Positions 8,241 through 17,087 of a stretch of DNA of 24,000 bases are shown piece by piece. A program made the position numbers and the translations under genes. The notes below the pieces were generated by a model that searched no databases, was not told where the DNA came from, and saw only the letters and a list, made by a program, of their open reading frames with translations. Numbering within the stretch: position 1 is the stretch's first letter; every line of letters begins with the position of its first letter. Source of the stretch: Mesostigma viride (Eukaryota; Streptophyta; Mesostigmatophyceae; Mesostigmatales; Mesostigmataceae); the NCBI GenBank assembly GCA_009746045.1, contig RPFO01000027.1, positions 3,725,609 to 3,749,608 on the forward strand, read 5' to 3'.

Positions 8241-9398
8241 GATACATATGCAGTGACCTACGTCTCCCAAAGATGTGGCAGCTGCATGTGCATGGGACCA
8301 GGCCAGGCATTTCAGCTTTATAGCTCACCTGGGGTTCCCAAAAGCTGAATGGGCAGGACATATCGTGATGCAGGAGATAGTTGCTCGCAAACGCGACAGC
8401 TGTCACGTCCGTGAGCTAGATCATCCGCACACAGCGAGGATACATTATAGCGATGGCGGGTCGCTCGGTGCTGCCATGGATACGGTAGCCAAGAATGCTT
8501 GCGCAATATAGGCAACTGGTGTGGGAAACACTTACGGAGACGTTGTAGCGCTGAAGCAGTTCAACGTCAGGGGGTTGTGGCATTACCCCCGGATACCAAC
8601 GGTTCCAATGCGAGTCGACTCAACAAGATACCATATTGCCCGGGCCAAGGGCACTGCCGGTACTCTTTTGTGTTGTGAATGTTCGTGTCGTAACAGACCC
8701 TAGCCAGGCTCGGGGTATGATTGCCAAAGGACGCAGTGCAGGAATTGCTGTGAAGCAATTCGTTTGATAGCGATGCTATCATGCGTGGGAGTCGGTCAGC
8801 TAAGCACGCACTTAAGTTCATCTTGGTGCAGGCAATAGCTATGCGACAGGTCACTACGGGTGACAAGGGTTGGAATGGCATTATTACAGTAATGCAATAT
8901 AGGTCTTGTTGATAGCAACAGACCACATCGGGAGCAGTCAGCGTAGGGACGCTGCCAGTGCGTGAGTTACGCATGGAATTGCGTCCGACAGAATCAGCAC
9001 ACCAGTAGTTATTGGGACACTGAGATGCGCCGGTTAGGCTATGCTTGGAATAGCGTGGGCGCTCAGGCAATATAGGCGCGACGCACAGTCAGGACTTGGT
9101 TGAGACAAGTCCTGGACAACGTTATGTGGGTTGTCCAGGAATAAGGAATTAAGGGCGTGGCGGAGCCTAGGCTAGAGGGGAGGCGGGATTGTGTTTCTGG
9201 CAGGATTTCAACCTGGCTACCTCTTATGGCACAGATGCCGCAGCTTACGACAACCCTTTACACGTGTCATTTGAAGCGTTGATTGCGTCGCCAGTCATGA
9301 GTGAAAGTGCAGATCGTGTGAAAGATATTATATGCTGCGACCTTCAGGTTTGGTCGTTCGGCACTCATTACTATCCTATTACTGCCACCCACTGAGGC
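8240..9398 (+). other. Noncoding 3' region of the retroelement (probable LTR), hairpin-rich
   Basis: About 1.16 kb without a convincing gene, lying between the polypurine tract and the inverted gag copy. It is dense in short perfect hairpins: gaattgct/agcaattc (8742-8761), gatagc/gctatc (8766-8780), gtcac/gtgac (8850-8864), gcatta/taatgc (8878-8895), caggacttg/caagtcctg (9090-9114) and cctggacaac/gttgtccagg (9111-9139). The ten-mer gcaatatagg occurs three times (8503, 8894, 9067). The segment from about 9190 to 9398 lacks these features and may be the 5' leader of another copy or unrelated filler. The LTR end cannot be fixed from one copy. Confidence 0.45.
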
Positions 9399-10655
9399 GT
9401 CATGGAAAAAGAGGTGAATAAAATCCATCACCATCTCATGGCGAAGAGGATACCCCGAGGCGTAACGATAGGTGTTACAATGAGCTCGGAGGAGCTCATA
9501 GGCTTCCTCTAACGTCGCACCCGTGCCTGCTGAGGTGAACTTCTCGCGAAGCTCCACCTTGGGCAGCGATGGCACACGAGTGGATTCGCCATGCACGCCG
9601 TACGGCATGCGGTGGGGTCGCTGGACGTCGTCGCCCTCACTCCATGGTATGCTGGCTGGCTCCCGATCGACTTGGCCCCAGCCGAAGTCTGACCGAGTGC
9701 CGCCAAGCCTGGGCCGCCCTACGGTGCCACCCAACGGCGTTGCTGCCGCCGTCATGGGTGGCCGACCTGTGCTAAACAAGCCACCTGATGCTCCCCCCCT
9801 GGGGGCTGCACCATACCCACCGCGCCACGATAACGTGCCTTGGTTGGGTGCCCGTAGGTTCCCCCCCAGCGTATAAGATGCGTCCGCAGTCGACCGGGTG
9901 CCTACCCGACCGACGTTCGGCTGCAGCTCGTCATCCTGCGCCATTTCCCCGTCGCCCCGCCGTTGACCGCTTGGTCCGGCGTGTGGCTGACTGGGTTCAA
10001 AGTTGCGTAGCGGACCTGTCCCACTGCGCTCTTCGTCGAAGTGCCCGCGTTGGTCGCGCAGCGCCTCATGTCGCCGCGCTTCCTCGGCAGCGGCCTCCTC
10101 GTCGGCAGCCTGCCTGGCCTCGGCGTGGAGTGGGGCCGCAGCTTGGCAGGCGCGTGCAGCTTCCGTGGTTGCCTCCGCCTGCCGCCGTTGCTCAGCGCGC
10201 TCCGTAGCACGCCTCGCTTCAGCCGTAGATTCCGCGCGCTCCAAAGCAAGTCGCACAGTTTCTTCAACAAGCGTCGCCTGTTGCGATAACTGCGTCGCTA
10301 GCTGAGCTCGGAGTGCCGCCAGCTCTGCCGCTTGCTCTTGCAGCAGGCGCAGCACTTGGGTAAGAGCACCACCGTCCCCTGCTGAAGAAAGGGAAGGCGC
10401 TCCATTACCTAACAAAGCGGTGTCCGCACTAGTGCCGAGAAGACCGCTGGGCGGGTCAGTTGCTTGACCGCCCGTAGCTGCCGGCGCTGGCCCACCACTG
10501 CCTGATGCTGTGGGGTCAGTTCCTGACATGTTGATGTTGGTATCGACCCTGGAGAGCTCCTGCCCGTCGGTGTCGACGCCCGTGTTGGCACAGCCGGCGT
10601 GGCTTGCCAAAAACGCTGTGACCGACCTAGTGTGATATGACATAAACTGCCACAA
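9399..10655 (-). pseudogene. Inverted partial gag of a related retroelement copy
   Basis: Reading the minus strand, the frame starts near 10655 (a likelier native start is the Met at 10529, MSGTDPTASGSGG). It gives a Pro/Gly/Ala N-terminus, then a long Ala/Glu/Arg coiled coil (about LTQVLRLLQEQAAELAALRA onward, 10360-10010), then sequence almost identical to the + copy from its EPSQ block to LFFHD. Similarity ends at 9399 (ccatgac). Beyond it the frame runs on to 9267 in unrelated sequence. It is therefore a 3'-truncated gag that retains the N-terminal coiled coil missing from the + copy. I see about 9-10 base differences over the ~600 bp overlap. No zinc knuckle, protease or pol is attached. 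Confidence 0.75.
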
Positions 10656-10845
10656 CCACTACCAAGTTGCAACTGTCTAATCTGAAAGACTTAATGGTTG
10701 ATCAGGCCACTATGTGTGCTAGTCTTCCCCAGAAAACTGCACACCGTCTCTCTTTGCTGAAATGAAAATTTTTCCTCGATTGCTATCACTATCTGATTTG
10801 AAGTCTAAAAGCTTTCAATTAAATCCTGCGTCCAGGATCCTTTGC
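10656..10845 (-). other. Leader/LTR remnant of the inverted gag copy
   Basis: About 190 bp upstream of the inverted gag start, ending where the 92-bp array resumes. Compared by eye with the + element's 3' region it shows no similarity, so it is either a different part of the LTR, an untranslated leader, or unrelated. On the minus strand tggtagtggttgtgg begins with TGG as primer-binding sites do, but I could not match it to a tRNA 3' end. Confidence 0.3.
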
Positions 10846-11375
10846 AGATGGAGGTAGTGCTTGATGCGTAATGGTGGGTGGGTGATGATGGTAGGCACCA
10901 TAAGGGATCAAAGGGTTTAGAGAGCAGATCATGTGCAACATGGAGGTAGTGCTTGATGCATAATGGTGGGTGGGTGATGATGGTAGGCACCATAAGGGAT
11001 CAAAGGGTTTAGAGAGCAGATCATGTGCAACATGGAGGTAGTGCTTGATGCATAATGGTGGGTGGGTGATGATGGTAGGCACCATAAGGGATCAAAGGGT
11101 TTAGAGAGCAGATCATGTGCAGATGGAGGTAGTGCTTGATGCGTAATGGTGGGTGGGTGATGATGGTAGGCACCATAAGGGATCAAAGGGTTTAGAGAGC
11201 AGATCATGTGCAACATGGAGGTAGTGCTTGATGCGTAATGGTGGGTGGGTGATGATGGTAGGCACCATAAGGGATCAAAGGGTTTAGAGAGCAGATAATG
11301 TGCAACATGGAAGGAGTGCTTGATGCATAATGGTGGGCGGGTGATGATGGTATGCTTTAGGGATCAAGGAGGTTA
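10845..11375 (+). repeat. 92-bp tandem array, about 5.7 units
   Basis: Units begin near 10850, 10942, 11034, 11125, 11217 and 11309 with ggaggtagtgcttgatg (the last altered to ggaaggagtgc). They contain ggtgggtgggtgatgatgg, a caccataagggatcaaaggg block and end in catgtgcaacat. One spacing is 91 instead of 92 because one unit reads gtgcagatgg. The same unit end is found at 689-720, on the other side of the retroelement, so the array was split by the insertion. Confidence 0.9.
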
Positions 11376-11981
11376 ATTTTATTAGGTTTATTATTTTATT
11401 ATTAATTCTTATACTTTAGGGATTCAGGTGTGAGAGAGCAAAGCAAGTGCCAAAGAGAAGCTGAGCAAGGGAAGCAGAGCAGTGGCAAAGGGAATGCTTC
11501 CCGGTGGATGGGTGATGATGATAGGCAAGCTCTGCGCTGGCTGTGGGCCTGCTTTGCACATTGTGATTCTGGGGTGCCAAGCAATGTGTGTAGGAAGTGT
11601 GTCGTGGGAAGTCTCATCCCTGGTCCATTTCTTATTGAAAGGAGGAGTGCGCGCTTTGTAAGTTATCCGTTGTCTCGTTGCTTATCTGGATTGCCAAGTG
11701 GGCGCAGTCTGGTCGGTTTTGGGCGTGGCCTCTGCTCATCTCAAGTTTCCATACCTTTGTTTAGGGTATTCATCTGTAGTGATTGATGAGTCACAATATT
11801 TAATTATAAAACTGATCTGCCTACTGATGCTGGCTTGGGGTGTTGTTACACAGCCTGCGTCAGTCCATGCGCTTCACCAACTGCTTTTGACCAACTGCAC
11901 TTGACGTTCTCACATCCTCTGCTTTCCACTCCCTGGCCACCTACTCGCGTTGAACGATGCTTTTGTTTCCTGTGCCCTCAG
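11376..11981 (+). other. Tail of the 11.3 kb intron, no gene seen
   Basis: This stretch contains an AT-rich patch (11375-11415), a degenerate echo of the array (gtgagagagcaaagcaagtgc near 11430 and ggtgggatg-like gtgatgatgataggc near 11505) and a pyrimidine-rich end before the acceptor at 11981. Open frames here lack recognisable motifs. Confidence 0.5.
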
Positions 11982-13469
11982 GAGCATCGTTTTATCCGTG
12001 CCTGTTTCCGCACGTGCCAGTCTATGATGGCCCATGAAGGCTACGTGGGCCATGCTTTGCGCACCATCAAGGCCAACGCGTGGGACCTGCCCGCATGCAG
12101 CCACCTGCACACCGTGTCCACCAGTGTGGCCATCATCCAGGCCGGGCGGCGACTCAACGGCAGCATCAGTAATAACAACAGCATTCACCACAAGGATGGC
12201 AGCAATGAGAATTATACCAAAGGCAATGTCAAGAATCATGCTAAGGGCAATATCAATGAGCATGGCAACGGTGGTAGCCGCAACCCGGAGGGCGGCACAG
12301 CAAAGGATCTGGACGGGAGTCGGGGACCTGCGTCGGGTGACCCCACGGATGGTAGCAACGCGGGCGATAGCAGTCAAGCCGGCAGTGGGGTCAACCTGGC
12401 AGGGGGTTCGGTTACAGAAAAGAGCTGTACCTCGCCCAAGGTCTCATGGATAAGTGCCGGGACCGATAGCCTTGCAGGAAGGGATGCCAGGGAGGGAACG
12501 GGGGGGGATGGACATGAGCGTGCAGGGGTAGGGATCAGCAAGGACGATGAAGCCGGAAAGAATGGGGCCGGATGGCAGCACCCCGGGGAGGCCCCCGTGC
12601 CGCCGACTGCCAACGGTACGCCCAGCGGAGTGCCGCTGGGTACGGTTCAACGATTGGGCCAGTTCTGGAGGCAAACGGCGGCGCGCCGAGGGGCGTCTAG
12701 GTTGGGCGAGGGCCAGCTCGTGAGGGGCGAGAGCCAAGTACTCAGTGAAAGCCAGCAGGGCCAGCATGGAGACAAGAGTGATGTCTATAGGGGGAACCGG
12801 GCCGAGACTGACGCAGTTTGTGGCATCGATGGGAAGAACGTGCCTTCTGGGAGGCCTGTTCATACAAGGACAGCGAGTTTTGGCCTTGAGGACACATACC
12901 TGGTTTCGGGTCACTCTAAGGGCCACTGTAACGATGCAGGCCCGCTTGTGGGGGCAGGTGGCGGTGTGCATTGTGACGCCGGTGAATACCCTAGTACACA
13001 TGGACAGGATGCGCGCGCGGCGACTTTGGAGGACCGACATACTGGGTGGGGGGGCGACAAGGCTAGTATGTCTGGGGAGGACCAGAAGGGCGCATGTGGG
13101 CTGGAGAAGGGAGCTGAATATAAAAGAGATAAGGATGAATCCTTTAGAGAGGGTCAGAATTGCTGTCCTGGGGAGGACAAGAGCATTATGGCTAGGCAGG
13201 ATAAATGTGTGGATACGGTGGCGGGAGAGGGCAAGGACATGCCCGCCAGTGGTTTTGGAGGGGCACATGGCTCCACCAGGGCTAAGTCGTCCCGTCGCGG
13301 GGGCTTGGGGTGGTTGCGACAGCTGCACGGTTTCCGCTGTGCGTGCGCCCGCGTGACCGAGCACCGAGCGTTTGGTTTGTTTATGCTGGCAGTCATCCTG
13401 CTCAACACCCTGGCGCTTGCTCTGGAGTATGACGGCATGGACGAGCAATTCAAAAACGCGCTGGATAAG
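11982..13469 (+). CDS. Channel exon 2: long low-complexity linker and S1 of domain II
   Basis: A 1488-nt exon (496 codons), phase 0 at both ends, acceptor ccctcag and donor aag|gtaggt. The first about 45 residues are conserved-looking (EHRFIRACFRTCQSMM...AHEGYVGHALRTIKANAWD). Then comes a hydrophilic stretch rich in Asn, Gly, Ser, Asp and Lys of about 380 residues, presumably disordered and cytosolic. The end is RVTEHRAFGLFMLAVILLN followed by TLALALEYDG, a typical S1 of a four-domain channel (13371-13430), with the short S1-S2 loop starting MDEQFKNALDK. It is followed in phase by S2 in exon 3. The long linker is poorly constrained, so parts could be intronic in some transcripts. Confidence 0.85.
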
Positions 13470-14084
13470 GTAGGTGGGAGGGGGGAGGGCAGAAAAATGG
13501 AGACTTGGAACCTGGTTGTGGACCGGATAAGAAGAATTTGGTTATTGCTAGTCTAGTATGTCATCGCTTTCACCATGTACTATTTGGTCCGCTTGTGTAT
13601 TATGTATTACTGACCTTGATGGACTATTTCTACCCATGTACAATTCGGTTCGCTTGTGTATTGTGTATTACTGACCTTTGATGGACTATTTCTACTACAC
13701 TTTGCGGGCCGTTGATAGGAGAACACATACTACTAATACATCCAGACTGCTGTGAAGGCATAGCCCTATCATCGTTACTACACTTAGCGGGCCGTTGATA
13801 GGAGAACACATACTACTAATACATCCAGACTGCTGTGAAGGTATAGCCCTATCATCGTTACTACACTTTGCGGGCCGTTGATAGGAGAACACATACTACT
13901 AATACATCCAGACTGCTGTGAAGGCATAGCACTATCATCGTTACTTTGGGTGCGATTTCGTGATGCGCAAGTTCGTCAAATCATCCAACCATTTATGGCA
14001 TACATTCCCTGGCTGTCTTGGGTGTCACCGATCATTCCTGGCTTCTGGGTCGTATAAACCCCAACGTGTGTGTCTGACCAACAG
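13470..14084 (+). other. Channel intron with 62-bp and 83-bp tandem repeats
   Basis: Flanked by gtaggt and ccaacag. It holds two copies of a ~62-bp unit (13573 and 13635, catgtac...ggactatttctac), then three copies of an 83-bp unit (13696, 13779, 13862, to 13944) starting tacactttgcgggccgttg. No gene is seen. Confidence 0.8.
13696..13944 (+). repeat. 83-bp tandem repeat, three units
   Basis: Three near-identical consecutive units with only a few substitutions (for example ctttgcggg versus cttagcggg, and ggcatagc versus ggtatagc). The repeats are contiguous with no spacers. Confidence 0.92.
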
Positions 14085-14315
14085 GCGGGGCTGACATTCA
14101 CGCTCATCTTCATCGTCGAGATGGCGCTCAAGGTCGCTGGCCTCGGCATCAGGGCCTACGTGGCCGATCGGTTCAACCTCTTTGACGCGATCGTGGTCAT
14201 TCTGTCCATCGTGGACCTGGTGGTCAGCGCCAGCCAGGGCCAGGGTGGCAGCTCGAGTGACGGCGGCGCATTCACAGCATTACGGACGTTCCGGATCTTG
14301 CGGATTCTCAAAGTG
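14085..14315 (+). CDS. Channel exon 3: domain II S2, S3 and S4
   Basis: 231 nt, phase 0 to phase 0, acceptor ccaacag, donor aaagtg|gtgagt. S2 is LTFTLIFIVEMALKVAGLG, with the conserved acidic residue followed by LK; it is followed by a short loop ending in FNLFDAIVVILSIVDLVVSAS, the S3 with the conserved Asp of the charge-transfer centre. A Gly/Ser loop leads to the voltage sensor FTALRTFRILRILKV with Arg/Lys at every third position. These charges move with membrane voltage and open the pore. Confidence 0.93.
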
Positions 14316-14946
14316 GTGAGTTTGGTTTGGCATCGCAGTGTGGTTTGGCTACTTGGCTGGATCTGCTCAAACATCAATTAAAAATTAATCAAGAGTACGG
14401 GACTGCGTCCCCTGGGTACCAATAAATGAACCTTCAACCTCTGTTCACAAGAAGAAGGAGGGAGGGCGCCCTAGCTCAAACATATATCAATCCGTCCGTA
14501 CATGCTTCTGATGAAATTCTTCTGGACGGATGCTTCATGACAATTCCTTCTGATGATTCCTTCTGAACGGACTCTTTCTTCATAACCACGCCTACCTTCT
14601 GTTTTTATTATGTATTTCTATAATGTGAGGGTGTATTTTTCCTATCTATCCCCTGCTACTTGTATAGTTGTCCGCTCATCCTGGCTGCATGCGAATGAGC
14701 CCCTGTCTGCCCACCCATCCATGCATCCATCCACCCACCCATGCACCAACCGACCGGCCGACCGATCGACCGACTAACAACGATCCATCCATCCATCCAG
14801 CGATTCAACCGCCCACTCACCCGCCCACCCACCCACCCACCCACCCATTGACCAGTAAGTACTACTGACTGCTGGTGTACCACGCATAATGCCAAGACTA
14901 TATACACCTGACATGTGGTTGTACTCCCGCGTGCCCCTACCTCCAG
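14316..14946 (+). other. Channel intron with simple-sequence tract
   Basis: No gene is seen. About 14500-14580 contains near-repeats of ccttctgatgatt and ctggacgga. A CCAT/CCAC/CGAC tetranucleotide tract runs about 14709-14850, just ahead of the exon at 14947. The acceptor is acctccag. Confidence 0.75.
14709..14850 (+). repeat. CCAT/CCAC/CGAC microsatellite
   Basis: Imperfect tetranucleotide repeats: ccatccatccacccaccc, then cgaccggccgaccgatcgac, then ccatccatccatcca, then cacccacccacccaccca. Pyrimidine-rich on the sense strand upstream of a splice acceptor. Confidence 0.9.
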
Positions 14947-15069
14947 GTGCGGTCGTGGCGCTCGCTCCAGCGGTACCTGCTGACCATCTACCGGACTCTC
15001 GTCGAGCTGGGGAACTTTGCGCTCATCGTGGGCCTGCTCGTATTCATCTACGCGCTGCTGGGCATGCAG
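14947..15069 (+). CDS. Channel exon 4: domain II S4-S5 linker and S5
   Basis: 123 nt, phase 0 to phase 0, acceptor ctccag and donor cag|gtgggt. It encodes VRSWRSLQRYLLTIYRTLVE, the S4-S5 linker typical of domain II, then S5 LGNFALIVGLLVFIYALLGM, part of the pore lining. The Gln at the end continues into exon 5 (IFGGHLDD), giving the family's LGMQ(L/I)FGG motif. A truncated second copy of the S5 part lies 111 bases downstream. Confidence 0.93.
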
Positions 15070-15121
15070 GTGGGTGCGCTTATGCAGTATTATATCGTTG
15101 TCAAGGGACAGGTAGCGACAC

Positions 15122-15180
15122 GCAACGTTGCGCTCATCGTGGGCTTGCTCGTATTCATCTACGCGCTGCTGGGCATGCAG
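15122..15180 (+). pseudogene. Duplicated 3' part of the S5 exon with its donor
   Basis: 59 bases nearly identical to 15011-15069, offset by 111 bp, ending at cag|gtgcgc. It encodes the same S5 residues (FALIVGLLVFIYALLGMQ apart from a Val for Phe at the start). It has no complete linker or obvious acceptor of its own, so it is a partial copy. Confidence 0.85.
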
Positions 15181-15533
15181 GTGCGCAAAATGAGGGAAGG
15201 GGTTAACCGTCGCACGTTTGCAATACCTGTCCATTTCTGGCCTCGCTTTGCTTTGCATGCATCACCACAAGACAGTAAGTCTATTGCAATGTGTGTGCTA
15301 GCTCGATAGGGTGGAACCATGCAGCCTTGCCTTCCAGCATAAACTCTACGGCGGTGCGCACTCTGCTCAGCAGGTTAGTCTCAGATAAAATGAGCATAGC
15401 ACGCCAAAGCATGAGACCGGTAGGGTAGTAGGTGGACAGGCGGCGAAGCCATCCAATATCTGTTGGCAGCTAGCGAGCAGGTGAGTGGCCCACGCAGCTG
15501 AGGAAGGCTCATGGTAGTTTGGGGAAACATGTT

Positions 15534-15687
15534 AGTTGTACAAGCTACTGCTTATACTTTTTTATGCGCAAACCTTTTGGCTAAGGTTAACGCATATTCT
15601 TACATCCTGCGCAGGATGTAAGAACATGCGTTAACCTTAGCCAAAAGGTTTTCGCATAAAAAAGTGTAAGCAGTAGCTTGTACAACT
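15534..15687. mobile_element. 154-bp palindromic foldback element (MITE-like) with 5-bp target duplication
   Basis: Two 77-bp arms meet at cctgc|gcagg (15610/15611) with no loop. I find three mismatches between arms. The ends are agttgtacaag and cttgtacaact, flanked on both sides by ATGTT (15529-15533 and 15688-15692), which reads as a target-site duplication. It has no coding capacity. A terminal-inverted-repeat DNA transposon derivative mobilised in trans is the simplest explanation, and I cannot assign a superfamily. Confidence 0.85.
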
Positions 15688-15696
15688 ATGTTAGAG

Positions 15697-15782
15697 AGAC
15701 TCAGAGGCAGGCAGGCAGGTGGGCAGGTAGGCGGGCGGGCAGGCGGGCAGGCAGGGAGGAAGACAGGCAGGCAGGCAGACTG
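15697..15782 (+). repeat. GGCA/GGCG microsatellite
   Basis: Imperfect ggcaggcagg and gggcgggcagg repeats directly following the palindromic element. Confidence 0.85.
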
Positions 15783-16261
15783 ACTGACAAACATTAGTGA
15801 TGGTTCGAATGTGGGTGCCGGGTGTGCAGGCAAGGTATGTGTGAGGTATAAGGGCGACTGTGGGCCACTTGTCAGAGACATAGTCGGTGGAAAGGGCCTT
15901 GACTTCGCATACGTACACACGCATTGCGCGCATGTCTGCGCATGAAGGGGAAGGGTGCAAATGAAGAGCAAGGGTGCATACGGAGGAAAGGGTCCCGTGG
16001 GCGCGTGCATGTATCTGTTCGCAAATCAGGTGGGCGAGGGTTGGGGGTTAAAGAACTCTATGGATGGCCGGAAAGGAATAGGGACGGCGTGGAGTGGGGT
16101 GGGCAGGGCGAATTATCAGTGACCGGTAGGGAGAAGCTTACGGAAAAGATTGAGGAATCAAGCCTATGGAAAAAGAGAGAGAGAACATATCTATCTGGTG
16201 GTTGTTGCTGACCACCACCCTGCACATTAACCCCTTGTGCCCCGATGCCACACACACGCAG

Positions 16262-16351
16262 ATATTTGGGGGCCACCTGGACGATCTCCCCGACGGACTC
16301 CCCCGGCACCACTTTGACGATGTGCTGTGGGCATCCGTCACCGTCTTCCAG
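16262..16351 (+). CDS. Channel exon 5: domain II pre-pore turret and first pore helix
   Basis: 90 nt, phase 0 to phase 0. The acceptor is acacgcag. Encodes IFGGHLDDLPDGLPRHHFDD then VLWASVTVFQ. HFDDVLWASVTVFQ is the conserved descending pore helix. The next exon starts VLTGEGWNEV, which requires the donor after CAG, where the intron begins gcatgt. The junction is therefore a GC-AG intron. Two degraded copies of this exon end follow in the intron with the same CAG|gc junction. Confidence 0.88.
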
Positions 16352-16407
16352 GCATGTGCCAAGCCTCTAGTTCTATGCTACCAATCATTTTTATGCACAT
16401 ATGGGTG

Positions 16408-16585
16408 TACTTTGATGACCTGCTGTGGGCGTCCGTCGCCATCTTCCAGGCATGTGGCACGCCTCTGGTTCCATGCTACGGATCGTTCTGTCCTGTGACG
16501 TAGCACGAGCTTAGCATGGCGCTGTTTCTATGCATACGTGTAGGTACTGTGATACTGTACTTGGGCATCTGTCCCCATCTTCCAG
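16408..16585 (+). pseudogene. Two degraded copies of the exon 5 3' end
   Basis: The first copy (16408-16449) preserves tactttgatgacctgctgtggg...atcttccag followed by gcatgtgg. The similarity continues about 30 bp into the intron (cgcctctggttccatgctac versus agcctctagttctatgctac). The second (about 16548-16585) keeps only ttgggcatctgtccccatct then tccag|gcgtg. Both keep the CAG|GC junction. Confidence 0.8.
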
Positions 16586-16831
16586 GCGTGCAAAGGAACA
16601 GCTCATGTAGTGAAATGGTGCTTGGCGAGGTAACGATAATTAGAGGGAGCGAGGTAACATCATACTACCATTTTAATAGTAGTATCATAATACATAGTAG
16701 TACTATGTCAAGGCTATACTACTAATTAATCACAACTTCATCACCTAACAGACTTCATCACATATACTCTTCATAAACTATCGCTGAGGAATTGCTTTCA
16801 AAGAGCCGTGCAGTCCACTAGAGTTATCAAG

Positions 16832-16885
16832 GGTCTAGGACTAACAAGGTCTAGGGCTAACAAGGTCTAGGACTAACAAGGTCTA
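16832..16885 (+). repeat. 16-bp tandem repeat, 3.4 units
   Basis: Repeats of ggtctaggactaacaa, with one copy reading gggctaac, ending in a partial ggtctag. Confidence 0.9.
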
Positions 16886-17087
16886 GTGAATGATCATGGG
16901 TTTGAATGGTCCAAGGCCCTTCATGGATGTAATAAGTAATCCCTATCATGGGGTTTGAAACGGTTGCCCTTATTTGGTCATCATAACCTCTTTGACTGCA
17001 CCATGCCTGCACCTCTATGTACCTGCACCATGCCCGAAGCCGCCCGTACTCGGCTTCATCCGCGCCGAAGCCATTCAATCCTCGCAG

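Larger units (their letters stand above)
721..10845. mobile_element. Composite Ty3/gypsy-like retroelement insertion with methyltransferase and PHD finger
   Basis: Both edges abut sequence of the same 92-bp tandem repeat: bases 689-720 match a unit up to its acatgg end, and sequence from about 10845 resumes the unit at cagatggagg. An insertion into a pre-existing array explains this best. The + strand part (about 737-8240 plus a 3' region) encodes Gag, protease, C5-methyltransferase, reverse transcriptase, RNase H, integrase and a PHD finger. The minus-strand part (9399-10655) is the 5' portion of a closely related gag. No 5' LTR is visible for the + copy, because its gag starts inside the coding region. 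A purine tract (8226-8238) followed by tgatac marks a probable 3' LTR start. The exact target-site duplication cannot be read because array units differ slightly from each other. Confidence 0.8.
634..11981 (+). other. 11.3 kb channel intron hosting the retroelement and 92-bp array
   Basis: This is the gap between donor gtgagc at 634 and acceptor ccctcag ending at 11981. It begins with a partial copy of the 92-bp array unit (689-720), then about 10.1 kb of retroelement-derived sequence, then the array proper (10845-11375). The last 600 bp hold degenerate array-like sequence (about 11420-11540, again with a gtgatgatg core) and no recognisable gene. Phase 0 is kept across it. Most of its length comes from the insertion. 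Confidence 0.6.
15070..16261 (+). other. Channel intron with duplicated S5 end, palindromic element and GGCA repeats
   Basis: No complete gene is seen. Contents in order: S5 duplicate (15122-15180), unremarkable sequence to 15528, a 154-bp palindromic insertion (15534-15687), a GGCA-type repeat (about 15697-15780), then purine-rich sequence. The acceptor is acacgcag at 16261. Confidence 0.8.

Noticed and set aside
9189-9220. tggcaggatttcaacctgg as a retroviral primer-binding site
   Set aside because: It starts with TGG and looks tRNA-like, but acceptor and T-arm spacing do not fit and no LTR end is evident just before it.
9189-9395. Small 68-codon gene
   Set aside because: No recognisable motif, no related copy, and it lies between retroelement fragments.
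10805-11216. Minus-strand frames with repeated HHPPTI... peptide
   Set aside because: Product of the 92-bp array, which stays open by chance; no protein family features.
12444-13448. 334-codon minus-strand open frame
   Set aside because: Antisense to channel exon 2; the sense frame runs into a clear S1 segment and matching splice sites.
13696-13944. Three regular repeats as a possible CRISPR array
   Set aside because: Units are contiguous, 83 bp long, with no unique spacers, and the context is a eukaryotic intron.
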